From: Parasponia andersonii
Taxonomy: Eukaryota > Streptophyta > Magnoliopsida > Rosales > Cannabaceae
Length of the DNA stretch: 64,000 nt
Direction of reading: 5' to 3'
Assembly (NCBI GenBank): GCA_002914805.1
Contig: JXTB01000580.1
Coordinates: 127,768-191,767 of the forward strand
The notes under the pieces: generated by a model
What the model saw: only the letters and a program-made list of their open reading frames with translations
Database searches by the model: none
Told to the model about the DNA's origin: nothing
Shown: positions 37,868-50,835 of the stretch, piece by piece
Layout of the letters: each line of letters opens with the position of its first letter
Numbering within the stretch: position 1 is the stretch's first letter
Program-made: the position numbers and the translations under genes

Positions 37868-40800
37868 GAAAATTTTTGTATTAGAGCAGTTATTTGTCTC
37901 CCTTGGATGTGACACCGTTAGATTAGATTGTAATTAGTTTTCAAAAAAAAAAGTATTTTGAAATTCAGCATCATTGTTTCACTGACACTTTGACATATTT
38001 ATACAGACCAGTAAGATGACTCCGAGAAGAAGAGTACCGAGGCAAGAGCTAAGAAATGATACTCCTCCTCCACAACGAGAAATTCTAGAACCATTAGCGG
38101 ATTTGTATGATGCTATATGAGAAATACTGGGATTAAGGGCTTAACGAGATCTCGAGGCTTGTCAGGCCAGCTTTTTGAAGGATTTTTTCAAGCAGAGTCT
38201 GCCAACTTTCGATAGTAAACCGGACCCCACCGCAGCTGAAAGATGGCTAAGGGAAATTAGAAAGATCTTTATGACCATTGGGACACCTATTGAGTTCTGA
38301 GTGCTTTTTGCTATTTATAAATTTTTCTGATGGTGCTGCTAACTAGTGGGAAACTATCAAGTTGTCATCACAGGAGACCAGTATGACTTGAGATGTCTTT
38401 GAAGGGTTGTTCAGAGACCAGTATGCCAATATTAGTCATAGATCTACTATAATTAGAGAGTATGAACAACTCAGACAAGGGGATTTGAATGTGAATGAGT
38501 ATTATATCCGGTTCATGGAGTTGGCACAATATGCCTATGCACCGAGAACTAACCCTATTCTTCAGATTATTAAATTTATGGAAGATCTGAGGCTAGATAT
38601 TGTAGAGAAGATTGTGACTCAGCATTTTGATAACATGGTTGAACTTGTTGCTGCGGCACAGAAAGCAGAAGCCTTTCTTGGTGATAAATCAACTTTAAGG
38701 GAATAGTCGAGGAGCAGAGGTAATGACAGAAAGGCCAATAGGAGAAGCCAAAGGCAGTTACAATCACAGAGTTCTCAGAGCCGTGGTTTTTCTGGAAGAG
38801 GATGGTTTGGACTATATGGGTGTTTTCATTGTGGCCAGCAGGACCATTAGAAGAAGTCTTGTCCTTTTCATCAGTAGAAGCCAACCTCGTCCCAAGATGG
38901 GCCACAAGGGTGCTAGAGTACATCTGTACCATTCCAGGAAAACAAGGTGAGGCCAGCCCAGAACCAAACTCAGGTGTTTAACTTTTCTAATTTCCATCAG
39001 TCTTTTGGCTTTACCCAGAATTTCCAGACTCTGCAAGCTTCTGGTAATCAGGGAGGACGCAGATATACTAGCACCAGTCCAGGAGCTAGTAGCAGTCGAC
39101 TCGGCCAAAGAAGAGGTAACAAAAAGAAAGAGAAAGTTTCTGGTCAAGTATTTGCTATCACTAGAATGGAAGATGGTCGAGATCAGACTGACAAGGGTGT
39201 TATACATGGTATGATTCTCATCTCACACTCCTGGGCACATGTTTTATTTGATACTGGTGCTACATATTCCTTTATATCCTTACTATTTGCTTAATTGTTG
39301 GGATTCAAATGTTCTGTGTTGGAACCTATTTTGACATTGGTCACACCAATAGGTGGAGCAGCTAATGTCTCCACTATGTGCCAAGATTGTCTGATTATGA
39401 TTAATGGTAAAGATTTATTGGCTAATTTGATTGTGTTGCCTTTGTAACAATTTGAAGTCATTCTCGGTATGGATTGGTTATCCAAATATCGAGCTACTGT
39501 TGATTGTTTCAAAAAGAGTTTTACTCTTTTGCTTGAGGATGGATGCCCCGTTGTTTATCAAGTGTGTCTGATTCCTTTGAAACCAAATTTGATTTTGAAA
39601 GCATGCATGGGTGGAAGGAAGAAACTCGAGTACTACAAAAATTTGTTTTCCATTAATGATGATGTGTGAATTGACGATCAATATCCCTAGACATCAATGG
39701 TTAGCGAGTTTCCAGATGTTTTTCCAAAAGATTTACTGGGGCTACCACCTAATAGAGAGATCGAATTCTGTATTGATTTGATTCCCGGAGCCCAGCCAAT
39801 TTCTATTCCAGCCTATTGTATGGCTTCAGCAGAAATGACTGAGTTGAGAAGCCAGCTGGATGATCTTTTGTCAAAGGGATTCATCAAGAATAGTACTTTT
39901 CCATAGGGTGCTCCTGTGTTATTTGCCAAGAAAGCTGATAGGACGCTCAGACTCTGTGTTGACTATAGACGACTAAATCAGCTTATTGTAAAGAACAAGT
40001 ATCCTCTGCCAAGGATTAATGAGTTGTTCGATCAACTGGGTGGATCTAAATTCTTTTCCAAAATTGATCTTAGATCAGGTTATCACCAATTGAAGATTTA
40101 GGAAGAAGACATGCCGAAAACTACGTTTAGGACTTGTTATGGTCATTTGAGTTCTTGGTTATGCCATTTGGTCTGACTAACACTCCTGTAGTATTCATGG
40201 ATCTCATGAACAGAATTTTCAGACCTTATCTAGATCAGTTTGTGGTTGTCTTCATTGACGACATCTTGATATACTCAAAGACTCGAGAGGAGCATGCTGA
40301 ACATTTGAGGACTGTACTTCAAATTTTGAGAAATCATCAATTGTATGCCAAGGGATCCAAGTGTGATTTTTGGATGACAGAAGTGAAATTCTTGGGGTAC
40401 ATGATTTCTTAAGAAGGTATTTCAGTTGATCCTACTAAGATAGAATATGTTCTTAAGTAGGGAAGATCGAAGAATGTAACTGAGATTAGAAGTTTCCTCG
40501 GTTTAGTAGGCTACTATCATCATTTTATGGAGAATTTCTCGAGAATTGCCTTATTTTTGACCAAATTAACAAGAAGAGATGTCAAGTTCATATGGAATGA
40601 TGATTGTGAAAAGGCTTTCATGGAACTAAAGAAGAGATTGACTACTGCATCTGTTCTTACTATTCCTAACAGCAATGAACCTTATGTTGTATACACTGAT
40701 GCTTCCAGTTCAGGATTCAGATATGTCTTGATGCAGAATGGCAGGGCAGTGGCTTATGCTTCTCATTACTTAAAGCCACACGAGAAGAATTATCCTACTC

Positions 40801-41443
40801 ATGACCTAAAACTTGCAGCAGTGATTTTTACCCTCAAGATTTGGAGATGTAATCTGTATGGTGTGAAGTTTGACGTATTCTTCGATCATAAGAGTTTGAA
40901 ATATCTTTTCACTCAACATGATTTGAACTTTAGGTATCATGGATAGGTTGAGTATATGGAAGATTATGACTTTGACCTGTAGTACTATCCTGGTAAAGCT
41001 AATGTTATAGCTGATGCTTTGAGTAGAAAACCTCACGGTATGTTAGCTACAATTACTTTTCAGGATTGGAAGAACTCAGTGGTGATTGGTGATTATAATT
41101 TGTAATAATTTGAGACTAACAAAGCTACTTATCTTAGTAATGTTGTTGCCACACCAACACTTCTCCATACAATGCAACAAAGTCAATGGCAAGATCAAGA
41201 GTTGAGGACGATCTAAAATCAACTCAAAAACGATGAATAACTGGAAGGTTGGAGTACAAATAGAGAAGGATTTGCACTTTTCAGAGGAAAGCTAGTGATA
41301 GCTAACAATCCTAATCTTAGAGAGGCTATTTTCAATGAGGCTCATAAGTCTAAATTTACGTTATATCCTGGTAGCACAAAAATATACCATGATTTGAAAA
41401 GACAATATTGGTGGAAAGTTATGAAGCATAACGTAGTTATTTT

Positions 41444-43099
41444 TGCTGGTGTTTATTGGAATAAATTTCCAAAAAATGTTTTCATAAAATAATTTTCAAG
41501 AATAATATAGTTTTGTAAAATCAAGAAACGCAGTAGAATTGGTCGTTTAAAATTTTTCTTTTTACAAAATGCTTCGGATCGTGATCTAGCATAAATTAAC
41601 TCTTGATCTAAACAAAAATAATAACCGGATTCACTCCACAACCTTCTCGTCTTCCCGTCTATTCTCGAAAGCCATTTGATTGATCCAGTGAGTGGTCACC
41701 TTCTTGATTCCTAACAAAGAGATCCGCAGATGAATAAGAAGACAATCTCCTCGAACCGATTTCTCTAGAATAACCGAAACACCAAGGACAGTGAATCCCT
41801 AGTGGTGACCGATTTTCTCTGCTCTCTCTCTCTCTCTCTCTATTATGTGTGTGACACTCTCTTCTCAAGGGGTGTTTTCACGTGTAACACTTGTGTCTTA
41901 TTGCTAGAGAACTTTTATCTTAACTATAGAGAGATTAGTAAACCCTAATGGGCTTATTAGGCTTGTTAGGCTCAACTGATCATCAAATAACTATTGTACT
42001 TTAATTTGAGCTAGACAGGGAATCAAATGGATCCATAAAGCCCAAGCTCCAATAGACCGTATACCCAATATCATAATTAACTCTTAATTATGATTGGGCC
42101 TTGTCTATTAATATTACGGCACACCATTATAGGCTCAATATTGAACTCTTGTACTAAATGTCATTTATTTTTCTGTGAACCTTATTAACAATTAATTAGC
42201 TTGATTTATTTAGTATATACTATACTTGTAGACATACCCCCAATGCAATGCCGTATTAGTAGGTGAAATTACCGTATTACCCCTCTAGGACATATTTACC
42301 TTTGAGTTGCCATTTTTCATCTAATAGATAATAGTTGACTATTATGTTTGTATTTGCTTATACCAACACAGTCAAATTCACATAGTGAATACCGAGGCCC
42401 TGGTTTATATTATCCAAGTACTTAAAAAAACTCAAAGTGACATCGTATGCATGGTGTCCATCATAAAAAACATTCTACACATTTCATATACCTTATCTTC
42501 CAAGATACCAAAGTTCGAACCATAAATCGGAACTAGTCCTTTAGTAACTCAAAAAGACAAAACACATGAAAGTAAGTTCGTTAATCACTAGGATTAAGGT
42601 CTTCTACAATAGTGCTAGATTAGTAAAATTAAAAATTTGAGTTACGGCACTAAACCTCAAATTCTAATTCACTAGGTCTTTTCGATACTATTATAACTTT
42701 CTTATAACATACTAGTGTTTCTATCCGAAGACTCATTTTGATAATTAGAAACTTCATTAATTAAATAAACAATACTGCATTCTATGGCATAGTAAAGTAT
42801 TCCATCTTCAATATACAGAATGCGAACAATTTAATTTAGACATAATGAAATAAAGAATATAATGTCTCCTATATATGAACCCATCATACGAATAATTCTT
42901 TATTACTCATTTCATGTCTTAGGATCTTTTAGATATTTGCATAAGATAAATATATGTATCACATGTATATCAATGGGACATAAATGAAATAGAAACTCAT
43001 AACATGGAATTATTAATAACAAATAGATACTAAATAATCCAATAAATATTATTTATAATGTCTAAATAATAAACTGCTTTATAGGATATTATTCCAACA
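41444..43099 (-). mobile_element. Minus-strand solo LTR nested in the Tekay-type element
   Basis: Read on the minus strand it starts TGTTGGAATAATATCC, a start common among plant Copia LTRs, and ends near AATAAACACCAGCA. ATTTT (41439-41443) and CTTTT (43100-43104) are a 4-of-5 duplication. Integrase-region sequence stands on both sides, so it is an insertion. It includes a (CT)n run at about 41821-41841. No coding parts. The left boundary is uncertain by about 6 bases. Confidence 0.75.
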
Positions 43100-44318
43100 C
43101 TTTTGTGACTAAGTGCATGACTTGTCAACAAGTCAAGGCTGAACACCAGAGGCTACTGTTACAACCATTACCCATACTGGAGTGGAAATATGATAAGATC
43201 ACAATGAACTTTATGATGGGTTTGCCAATGACTCGGAGAAAGAACGACGTAATTTGGGTGATAGTTGATCGGATGACAAAGACTGCTCATTTCATACTGA
43301 TTAGGTTTGATTTTTCACTTAATAAGCTAAGTCGTCTCTACATTGATAATGTTGTTCATTTGTATGGGGTGCCATCAAGCATAGTTTTTGATAGAGACCC
43401 AAGATTTACATCAAAATTCTAGAGAGCTTTACAGAGACCTTTGAGAACATAACTAAATCTCAATACAACTCATTATCTTCAAACAGATGGCCAATCTGAG
43501 AGGACTATTCAGACTTTAGAGGACATACTTCGCTCTTGTATACTGGATTTTGATGGAAGCTGGGATGATCACCTGTCATTGGTAGAATTCACTTACAATA
43601 ATAGCTACTAAGCCAATCTTGACATGGCTCCATATAAAGTATTATATGAGAGACTATGTAGATCACCCTTGTGTTAGGCTGATGTAGAGAAGCATCTTAC
43701 TCTTGGGCTAGATTTGATACAAGAGACTACTAAGAAAATTACCAAGATTCGGGAAAGACTCAAGGTTATGCAGAGTCGTCAGAAAAAGCTATCCAAATCT
43801 AAAGAGACGTGAGGTAAAGTTTAAAATTGGTGATCAAGTATTTTTGAAAGTTACGCCAAGGCGTAGGATCACTAGATTTGGACTAAAAGGCAAATTGGCT
43901 CCAAAGTATATTGGACCATTTGAGATTACTACTAGAATTGGGCCGGTAGCATATCGCTTAGATTTGCCTCCGCAATTAGGCCGAGTGCACAATGTTTTTC
44001 ATGTGTCGATGCTTAGAAATTATGTGCATGACCCATCGCATGTCATTCAGTATGTGAAAGTACCATTACAAGAAGATGTAACATATGAGGAACAACCAAT
44101 TCGAATATTGGGAAGAGAGCTCCAAGTTCTTCAAAATAAAGAAATTCTGCTTGTCATGGTTCTCTAGCAACATCATAAAGAAGATTAAGCCACTTAGGAG
44201 CTTGAAACAGAAATGTATGAGAAGTATCCTCATTTATTTAACTTTCAGCTTGAAGTTGTACTTTGATCCTTGTGTTATATTCGAATTTCGGGACGAAATT
44301 CCTTTAAGGAGGGGAGGA

Positions 44319-46425
44319 TGTAAAATCTGTGAAGTTATAAGGGAAAATTGGATATTTTAAGAGTAATGGCAAAGTTATAAATATTAAATTTTTGATAAAA
44401 TATTAAAATATATAAAATATTTTAATATTTTACAACAGTGCCTAGTTTTTTCCCCTTAAAAACCCCTTAGAAATTCAAATTTCCAGCAAATAAGGGCCTG
44501 AGGTAGAGAGAAAAAGAGAAAAATCGCTGGATTTGCTGCCGCCTCTAGTCGCCGCATTGCCACAGACCTCAGCCGACGCGCTAGCCTGTGTCGAAGGACT
44601 TTTGAAGACAAATCCAACACCACTGGTCCCGCCTCATTTCGATGTCGGAGCGCCGTCCGATCTCTGTTTTCGACACCTCCAACAAGTGAAGCACTATTTT
44701 GCCGTTGCAGATCAACTCCAAGTGGTTTTATGTTAAAATTCATCTCCGGTAAGTTTTTACCATTTTTACCGTTTTTACCAACTATGTAAAAAGTGATATT
44801 TACGTAATTATTTTGATTAAATGATTTATTTACCCGAGGTAAATATATGAGGTGAAAGAGGGTTAAAAATTATGAATAATTACAGCTGCTAAAAGTAAAA
44901 AGGGTAACGGTAATTGTGGTAAATAGTAATTAGAAAAAGAGGATATTTTTCCAAATATTTTCAAAAGGTGGTATTTATGTAATTCTCGGATTAATTAATG
45001 CTAGGGAATTCGAAACTGAGTTCTGATTTCGAATTTGGACCCAATGAGGTCGAGACATGAATTTGGATATAAAATATCACTATGTTTCGTTGTGGAACGA
45101 AAATTGAAATTTTGTAGCACACAATGCACCGTTTTGAATGCCACGGGGCAGTCCCGCACCGGGACCCGTTTTTAACAAAGTATATATCTGACCTAACATT
45201 TTTAGATGTTTTGAATTTAGTGGTGACCTCCGTTTTTGTATTTGGGTGCTCCGGTGGAAAAGTGACTTTTTCAAGTGGACTTACTAGGAACTAGAAATTG
45301 TCTTTAAGCACCTAAGTGACTAATATGGGATTTTTCAAGCGTCATTGACCTGGTATTACTACCATATCGAGGTAGGGGTTCAAGTACCTGATTTTATATC
45401 CGTTTGATTTATAATTGCATTAAAAATTATTTATGAAAAATCGTGATCTCACGATTATTTGAAAAATCATTGAAAATTATTGGATTATACTGGGATTAGA
45501 CTATGTGGATTATTATATACATTTTTACATACTAGTTTTGGGATAAAACAGCGGTGTGCTACCCATGTTATAGTAAATCCCAGAATAATGCGAAGTTGGA
45601 TTTTTAAAGCAAGATTTGATTATTGGATGTATGGTAGCTGTGAACTGTTACATGTTGTACATACCATAAGATCACACACTTGAGTTCCATTATAACATCG
45701 CGGTATTTTTAGGTCGCTGGCGAATTACTGTAGCGCTAAGTGAGAGACCTAGGCTCCTGCCCATGTTTTTATCTAATACGCCTACGGACAATATCATGAT
45801 GCTGGGTACCCCTACTTTAGAGGTATTACAGGACCGTGATGGGAGGATGAGAGCTCATTTATATTCTTGTTGATGTATAATATGTACAATGATGTGATTT
45901 TGATTTTGGATTTGAATATGTTACTATTTTGGATACCAATGGATTTATAAATTTGATTTATAAATGGATTTAAAGGAACTAACCATGCATATTTGAGAAA
46001 TTGCATCCATCTAAATGATATTGAATTCCTACTGAGCATGTGAATGCTCAGCCCTTATTTTTCCCCTCTCAGGAAGTACTCGGTGTGACTTTAGAAACTC
46101 GGGAGTAAAGGATTGAGGAATTGGTTACTGTACATGAAATTGGTAACTATGTACATAACGCTGTTATATCTTGGCTTATATTATGTATTAATAAGCCCGT
46201 TGCACAGATTCTATCTGTATAACTAGTGTGCTGGATTGTGAGACTACTAATAATGATACTTGGTTTGTTTTAATAAATTTTATTAACAATCTAAGTCTAA
46301 TGATGATCATAAAACTGTGGAAATTTTCTTTTAAAATTATTTTTATGAATTTTTCTAAAATAAATTTTGAATTTCTACTTTTGAAATTTCCTCTCTACCA
46401 CTGGCTTGGGATTTGGGCCGTGACA
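44319..46425 (+). repeat. Right LTR copy of the Tekay-type element
   Basis: Starts TGTAAAATCTG directly after the purine tract and ends GGGCCGTGACA. The length of 2107 bp fits Tekay LTRs. Confidence 0.85.
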
Positions 46426-46936
46426 ATTTTGACGTTTACTACATCTAACACCTGTAAAATAAAGAAATAATATAGCACTTGTAAATGTAAATTAAAAAAA
46501 AAAAGAAAAAATCTTTTTATTACATTAAACTTACGAAAATTAATATGAAGTAGTGGATATGGTTATAAACTTCAGAAGCGTTATTCAATTAACAACTTTA
46601 TACCAGTTTGATTTCTGTCATGAATTGTTTCTTTTTTGTTTTTTGCTTGCTTTGAAGTTTCACCTGCACAAAAAATAACCGAGTCTCTATAAATCTAAAA
46701 AAAATGCTATGAGAAAAATATTCTTACCAATGTCAATAATACTATTAGTCCTATGATATAATTATGAGTCTCTATAGATCTAAAAAAACTGCAATAAAAA
46801 ATATATTCTTACCAGTTTAAAAAATACTATTAATCCTTTCGTCATTTCTCTTTCGCAGCCTCGGGATGAAATTTTAGTTGCCCATGTCGAGCTACTAAAA
46901 CAAAATTATTAAGTAAAAGTTTAAAACTTTTTTCTA
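46426..46936. other. Short intergenic piece between Gypsy fossil and SINE
   Basis: AT-rich. GAGTCTCTATA(A/G)ATCTAAAAAAA(A/C)TG occurs twice, near 46682 and 46767, as a short tandem duplication. It may be Helitron interior. No coding motif recognised. Confidence 0.4.
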
Positions 46937-47093
46937 TTTTTTTTTTTTAAAAGTGGAGCTTAACTAATGACTACCACTTACTACAAATTTTAAAAAAAAT
47001 AACACACATTCTACCAAGGTTTGAACCCTGACACCCCAAACTCACAAACAACTATCTCAAACTTTGGACTAACTGAGCTAGCCCTAGTTGGCC
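46937..47093 (-). mobile_element. tRNA-derived SINE with 14-bp target duplication
   Basis: On the minus strand it starts CCAACTAGGGCTAGCTCAG, with an A-box (TAGCTCAGTTAGTCC) and, about 50 bases later, a B-box (GGTTCAAACC), the RNA polymerase III promoter layout of tRNA-derived SINEs. It ends in an A-rich tail. AAAACCCTTTTCTA at 47094-47107 and AAAACTTTTTTCTA at 46923-46936 (plus strand) match at 12 of 14 positions and read as the target duplication. At about 157 bp the length suits a plant SINE. It does not fold as a functional tRNA by eye. Confidence 0.8.
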
Positions 47094-47192
47094 AAAACCC
47101 TTTTCTACTTAAAGAAACTGTCTAGCAACATATAAACCTACATAAATTATTTTCAAAAAACATAGGTTTGATTGATTAAAGAGGAGAAAATA

Positions 47193-47729
47193 TTAGAAAA
47201 GATAATTACCTTGATAAAAGTTATTAGATCCCAATACATATGCTTTTATATTCTCATTTGATTTGTTATTTTTATTAGTACCACTTATTCGTAGATCAGA
47301 TTTGTTAGATAAGAAGTGATCAATATTCTCACATTTATCATTACTATAGTTATTAGTATTCGTGCAATCAACACTGCAATCTACTATTTGATGATCATTG
47401 TGTAGAATGCCTTTTATTTTCTTTTTAGATAATAGATCATGTTGTTTTCCAGTCTCTTTCTTATCTGTTAATACACACTTTTTTTTTTTTGCAAAGTACT
47501 CTCTTTGTTTTTCTCTAATTTTTTCCTTTTGTTCTTCATTCATATTCTCTCTCTTTTGCCGGTATAATTCTCTCCGACGTTTCTTTTTCTTCTCTTTTTC
47601 TTCATCAATGATGACTTCTCTTCCAATAATTGCTGGTAAATTATCATATTTTTCCTCCATAAATATAGTGAACTCCACTGGATCATTTTCAGCAACATTT
47701 ATATCATCATCGTTAATATTGGAAGCCAT
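47193..47729 (-). CDS. Helitron-like N-terminal protein piece, 178 codons open
   Basis: An unbroken minus-strand frame starts at ATG 47729 and runs 178 codons. After an acidic N-terminus (about residues 1-45) there is a strongly basic, coiled-coil-like stretch, about residues 46-90, with KKKKRRRELYRQKRENMNEE and then QREYFAKKKK. Arg-Arg-X-Tyr, M-N/S-E-E-Q and Y-A-E-K-type repeats of this kind are common at the N-terminus of plant Helitron RepHel proteins. The rest is Asn/Ser/Lys-rich with no domain. The Rep and helicase domains do not follow. A donor-like GTAATTATC lies close to the stop, so it could be a first exon. Alternative: an unrelated low-complexity nuclear protein. The helicase relic on the same strand at 35530-36060 supports the Helitron reading. 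Confidence 0.45.
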   Translation of the reverse strand: MASNINDDDINVAENDPVEFTIFMEEKYDNLPAIIGREVIIDEEKEKKKKRRRELYRQKRENMNEEQKEKIREKQREYFAKKKKCVLTDKKETGKQHDLLSKKKIKGILHNDHQIVDCSVDCTNTNNYSNDKCENIDHFLSNKSDLRISGTNKNNKSNENIKAYVLGSNNFYQGNYLF

Positions 47730-48253
47730 ATAAGCGTTTTTTCTCCTCCTTGATCATATTCTTTTTTCACGAATGTCTGTGACAATCCCTGCAATTAAAA
47801 TCCATGATATACTTACATGTCGGTGAGATGGATATTATGACAAATTCCTCTAAATGATTTAATTTATTACTACATTAGCATGGCACACTTATGAACATTT
47901 GAAACGTGTATCTTTACTACACTATCTTTTTCTTTTTCGAAATAGTAAACAACTAAACATTAATCATCCGATTAAATACTAACTAAATTATAGTTATTCA
48001 ATAAGAATAACAATTAAAACCAATAGTTATATAGCACTATCTTATTAGAGGGAATATAGTTCTCCCCTTTTTCTTAAAAAAAATTTTGTTCGCTTTGTAG
48101 TTGTTTTTTTTTTTGAGCTTTTCAAATATTACCTCAACTTATCCACTTAGTTAGAAAACCTATGGTTATATATTCTAATATATCTGCATTATCTTATTAA
48201 AGGGAATTTCCTTCTCTTTCTTTAGAGTTTTTCAAATATTCTTTGAATTTATC
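47730..48253. other. Intergenic with a diverged ~140-bp direct repeat
   Basis: ATAGTTATATAGCACTATCTTATTAGAGGGAAT-like sequence near 48021 recurs in diverged form near 48166 (TATCTGCATTATCTTATTAA then AGGGAAT). TATCTTATTAAAGGGAA resembles the 5' ends of some plant Helitrons, but I could not confirm a terminus. Confidence 0.35.
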
Positions 48254-50835
48254 TGTAAAATCCTAAATTTTATAAGGATAATTAAGTAATTTTGTTTCAT
48301 AAGTATTTTGATAATTTTTATTCTTAGATTTAATTAAATAAAATTTTGAAAATATTTTAAATTAAATTATTGGTGTTGAACCTAGATAAAATAAAATTCA
48401 GGTGCATTTGGGGTAAAAGTGAAAGAGAAATTAAAATATGAGGATTTAACTGTAAATAAGGAAGGACTAAAATGAAAGAATCTTTCATAAACTGTGGTCA
48501 AATTGGAATTTTGAAAACATTTTCTGTAAAACCAGATTACGCCATGTGTCCCACTTTCTACAGTTTTTGAAAATTTCATTTAAATCCCCAGAAAATCTCT
48601 CATTCTTCCTTGAGGTTCCCTGCCATTTTCAAAAATTCTCCACCACTACACTGTTCACACGCGAGCAATCCGGCCACTGAACAGCCCGACACGCTGCCCC
48701 GCGTCTTTGCTCGGCCTTCGACGATTCAACGCCCGCAACAATTGGCCTATTTCGCCGCCGACAGCTCGTGATTCGGCCACCCGAAACCACCGCCTGCCGA
48801 TCAGAAAATCAGCCACCATTTCTCTGTCCGGTGTCTAATTAGCTCAACTCCGGTGCCGTTCAACTCATCTCGACGTCAGCTTTCATTTCTGACCACCTAT
48901 GACTTCTAACTCGGCTCCGGTGAGAAGTTAGTTTTTGTTGCATTTTTATAATATTAAATTTTTGTGATATTTTTCTAATTATTTCGGACATGAGTTATTT
49001 ATCCCGAGAAAATTATACCATATGAAAGAGAAGATTGAAATAAGAAATCTCATGATTTTTAAGTGTTGAAACGGTAACCGGAAGATCGTTAATTATCGAA
49101 TTGAAAAAGTAGTATTTTTCTCATTATTTTCAAAATGTGCTATCTTTATAATTTTCAGATTTTTGAGCCCATTTAATGCTCGGGACCTCGAAACTGAGTT
49201 CTGACTTCGAATTTGGACTCAGTGAGGTCGAGACATGAATTTAGGTATAAAATATTACTATTTTTTGAAGTGGCATGAAAATCGAGAAAATAGTTCGTGA
49301 ATTGCACTGTTTTGCGTGCTATGAGCTGGTTTCGCACCAGAACCTATTTTCGACAAACTTTATGTCTAACCTAATATTTTTGGGTGTTCTGAATTTAGTG
49401 GTGATCTCAGTTTCTCAATCTGATGCTTCATTTGGAAATTCACTTTTTCAAGTGGACGTGTCGAGATCCAGAAACGATCGTCTAAACAACGAGTTGATCA
49501 ACAGAGGACTTTTCTAGTATTGTCAACTCAACATAATTACTATTTGGAACTAGGGGATTCAATTTTCTTGTTTTCTCTTATTTTTCATTAAAATTAGAAT
49601 TTATTTTGAAAAATGAAATTTTGTGATTTTATTAAATTAAATTATTTGAATACTTATTTTAATTAACTTTGAACTTTGAACTTGTGAAACGTTATGGACT
49701 GCTTTGAATATTTTATTTACAATTCTTTACTAGTTTTAAACTTAGGATTTGGTTAAACCTTAGGAACTGTACTTTTGAATTTTTAAGTACAAAATGGATT
49801 TCTATTTAAAAATCAGAGCACGTCTAGAATGTTAAATCACTGTATAGTTATTTGAGACCACATATTACATATTTCATATGATCATGCAGGAAAGTCATCT
49901 TAGGCATCACGGTGTTGTAATAGGCAGACTAGTACACTCGCCTTCGGTAAGAGCCCGTAAATTCGCATAGGAATTATTTTCTGACTATCTCTACTCGGTA
50001 GGTATAGGCATTCGATATCTCTCCGTCTCGGTAGGATTAGATACACGAGTGTCTCTCCGGTTTTCAAATATAGATGTTAGACGGGAAACATTCAATACAT
50101 GTAGTATAAGTTGCTCCAGTCGTGATGAGATGGTGAGTGATGTTGATTGATGTGATGTGCATTATGCTTGTTTTATTATGATTTTCTACATGTTTTGACT
50201 TGGATATATGGTTTAGTTTTTAGCATGGTTTTCTTCTTATGTTTTGAACACTTAATATTTATAAAAATGCTCCAAGTACTACTAACTATTGACATGTTTT
50301 GAGAATTATAAAAAAGCTCTCCCAAAAAGAGTAACTGGGTAACCTATTGGGTATTTTATACTCACCCCCTACTTTCTCCATAAGTGGTATCCAGCGTGAC
50401 ATTGACGACTAACAAGCAGATTAAGAAGCTATCTTTTACTTGTAGTTCGTGACTTGGTAGTGCTAAAAGTGTGAATTTAAGACTTGCGTTTAAGTTTTGT
50501 TAAATATATGGATTGTACTACTTTGAATATGTTTATAAACTATATATGTCATACTAACTCGATGTTGAGGTGTGTTAATGTGTGAATGATGATGCTCGAT
50601 TAATTATTTGAATTTATTTATTTTTTCTAAATTATTCAATTTAGATTTATTTGTGACTATGAACTGTGAGATAAACTCATTGGTTGGAATTCCAAATATT
50701 TTTATTTATCATGTCGTTTTAAAAATTTAAAACTCTTAAACCTTTTTTTTTATAAAGTAATGAATTTCGAATTCTAGCGAAATTCCCCTTCCCCTTCCCC
50801 TACTAACTGTCCTGCCCGGAGTTTGAGTCGTGACA
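48254..50835 (+). mobile_element. Tekay-related solo LTR with exact 5-bp duplication
   Basis: Starts TGTAAAATCC and ends GAGTCGTGACA, 2582 bp. TTATC stands on both sides (48249-48253 and 50836-50840). It shares GGACCTCG(A/G)AACTGAGTTCTG and AGTGAGGTCGAGACATGAAT with the LTRs at 36102 and 44319, but differs widely elsewhere, so it is a related and distinct family. It carries a GC-rich patch at 48650-48870. No coding parts. Confidence 0.85.

Larger units (their letters stand above)
36102..46425 (+). mobile_element. Tekay/Del-type Gypsy retrotransposon fossil with nested solo LTR
   Basis: LTR copies at 36102-37867 and 44319-46425. A primer-site-like TTTGTATTAGAGCA follows the left LTR, and a purine tract (AAGGAGGGGAGGA) precedes the right one. 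Parts in order: gag (about 38017-38950, with a zinc knuckle near 38825), protease (FDTGATYSFIS near 39249), reverse transcriptase (about 39730-40410, [12 protein letters not shown]), RNase H (about 40530-40960), integrase (about 41290-43700, CMTCQQVKAEH near 43117), and a chromodomain of Tekay type (about 44080-44250). The integrase region is interrupted by a minus-strand solo LTR at 41444-43099. The element is broken, with many breaks. The LTRs differ by roughly 10% by eye, which suggests an age of several million years. It sits between two Helitron relics. Confidence 0.85.

Noticed and set aside
46937-47093. Possible tRNA gene on the minus strand
   Set aside because: A-box and B-box are present, but the spacing, the long A-rich tail and the target duplication fit a SINE, and no cloverleaf can be drawn by eye.
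47398-47733. 111-codon plus-strand frame rich in Phe and Ser
   Set aside because: Mirror of the Lys/Arg-rich minus-strand frame at 47193-47729; the composition is what an antisense of poly-Lys codons gives.
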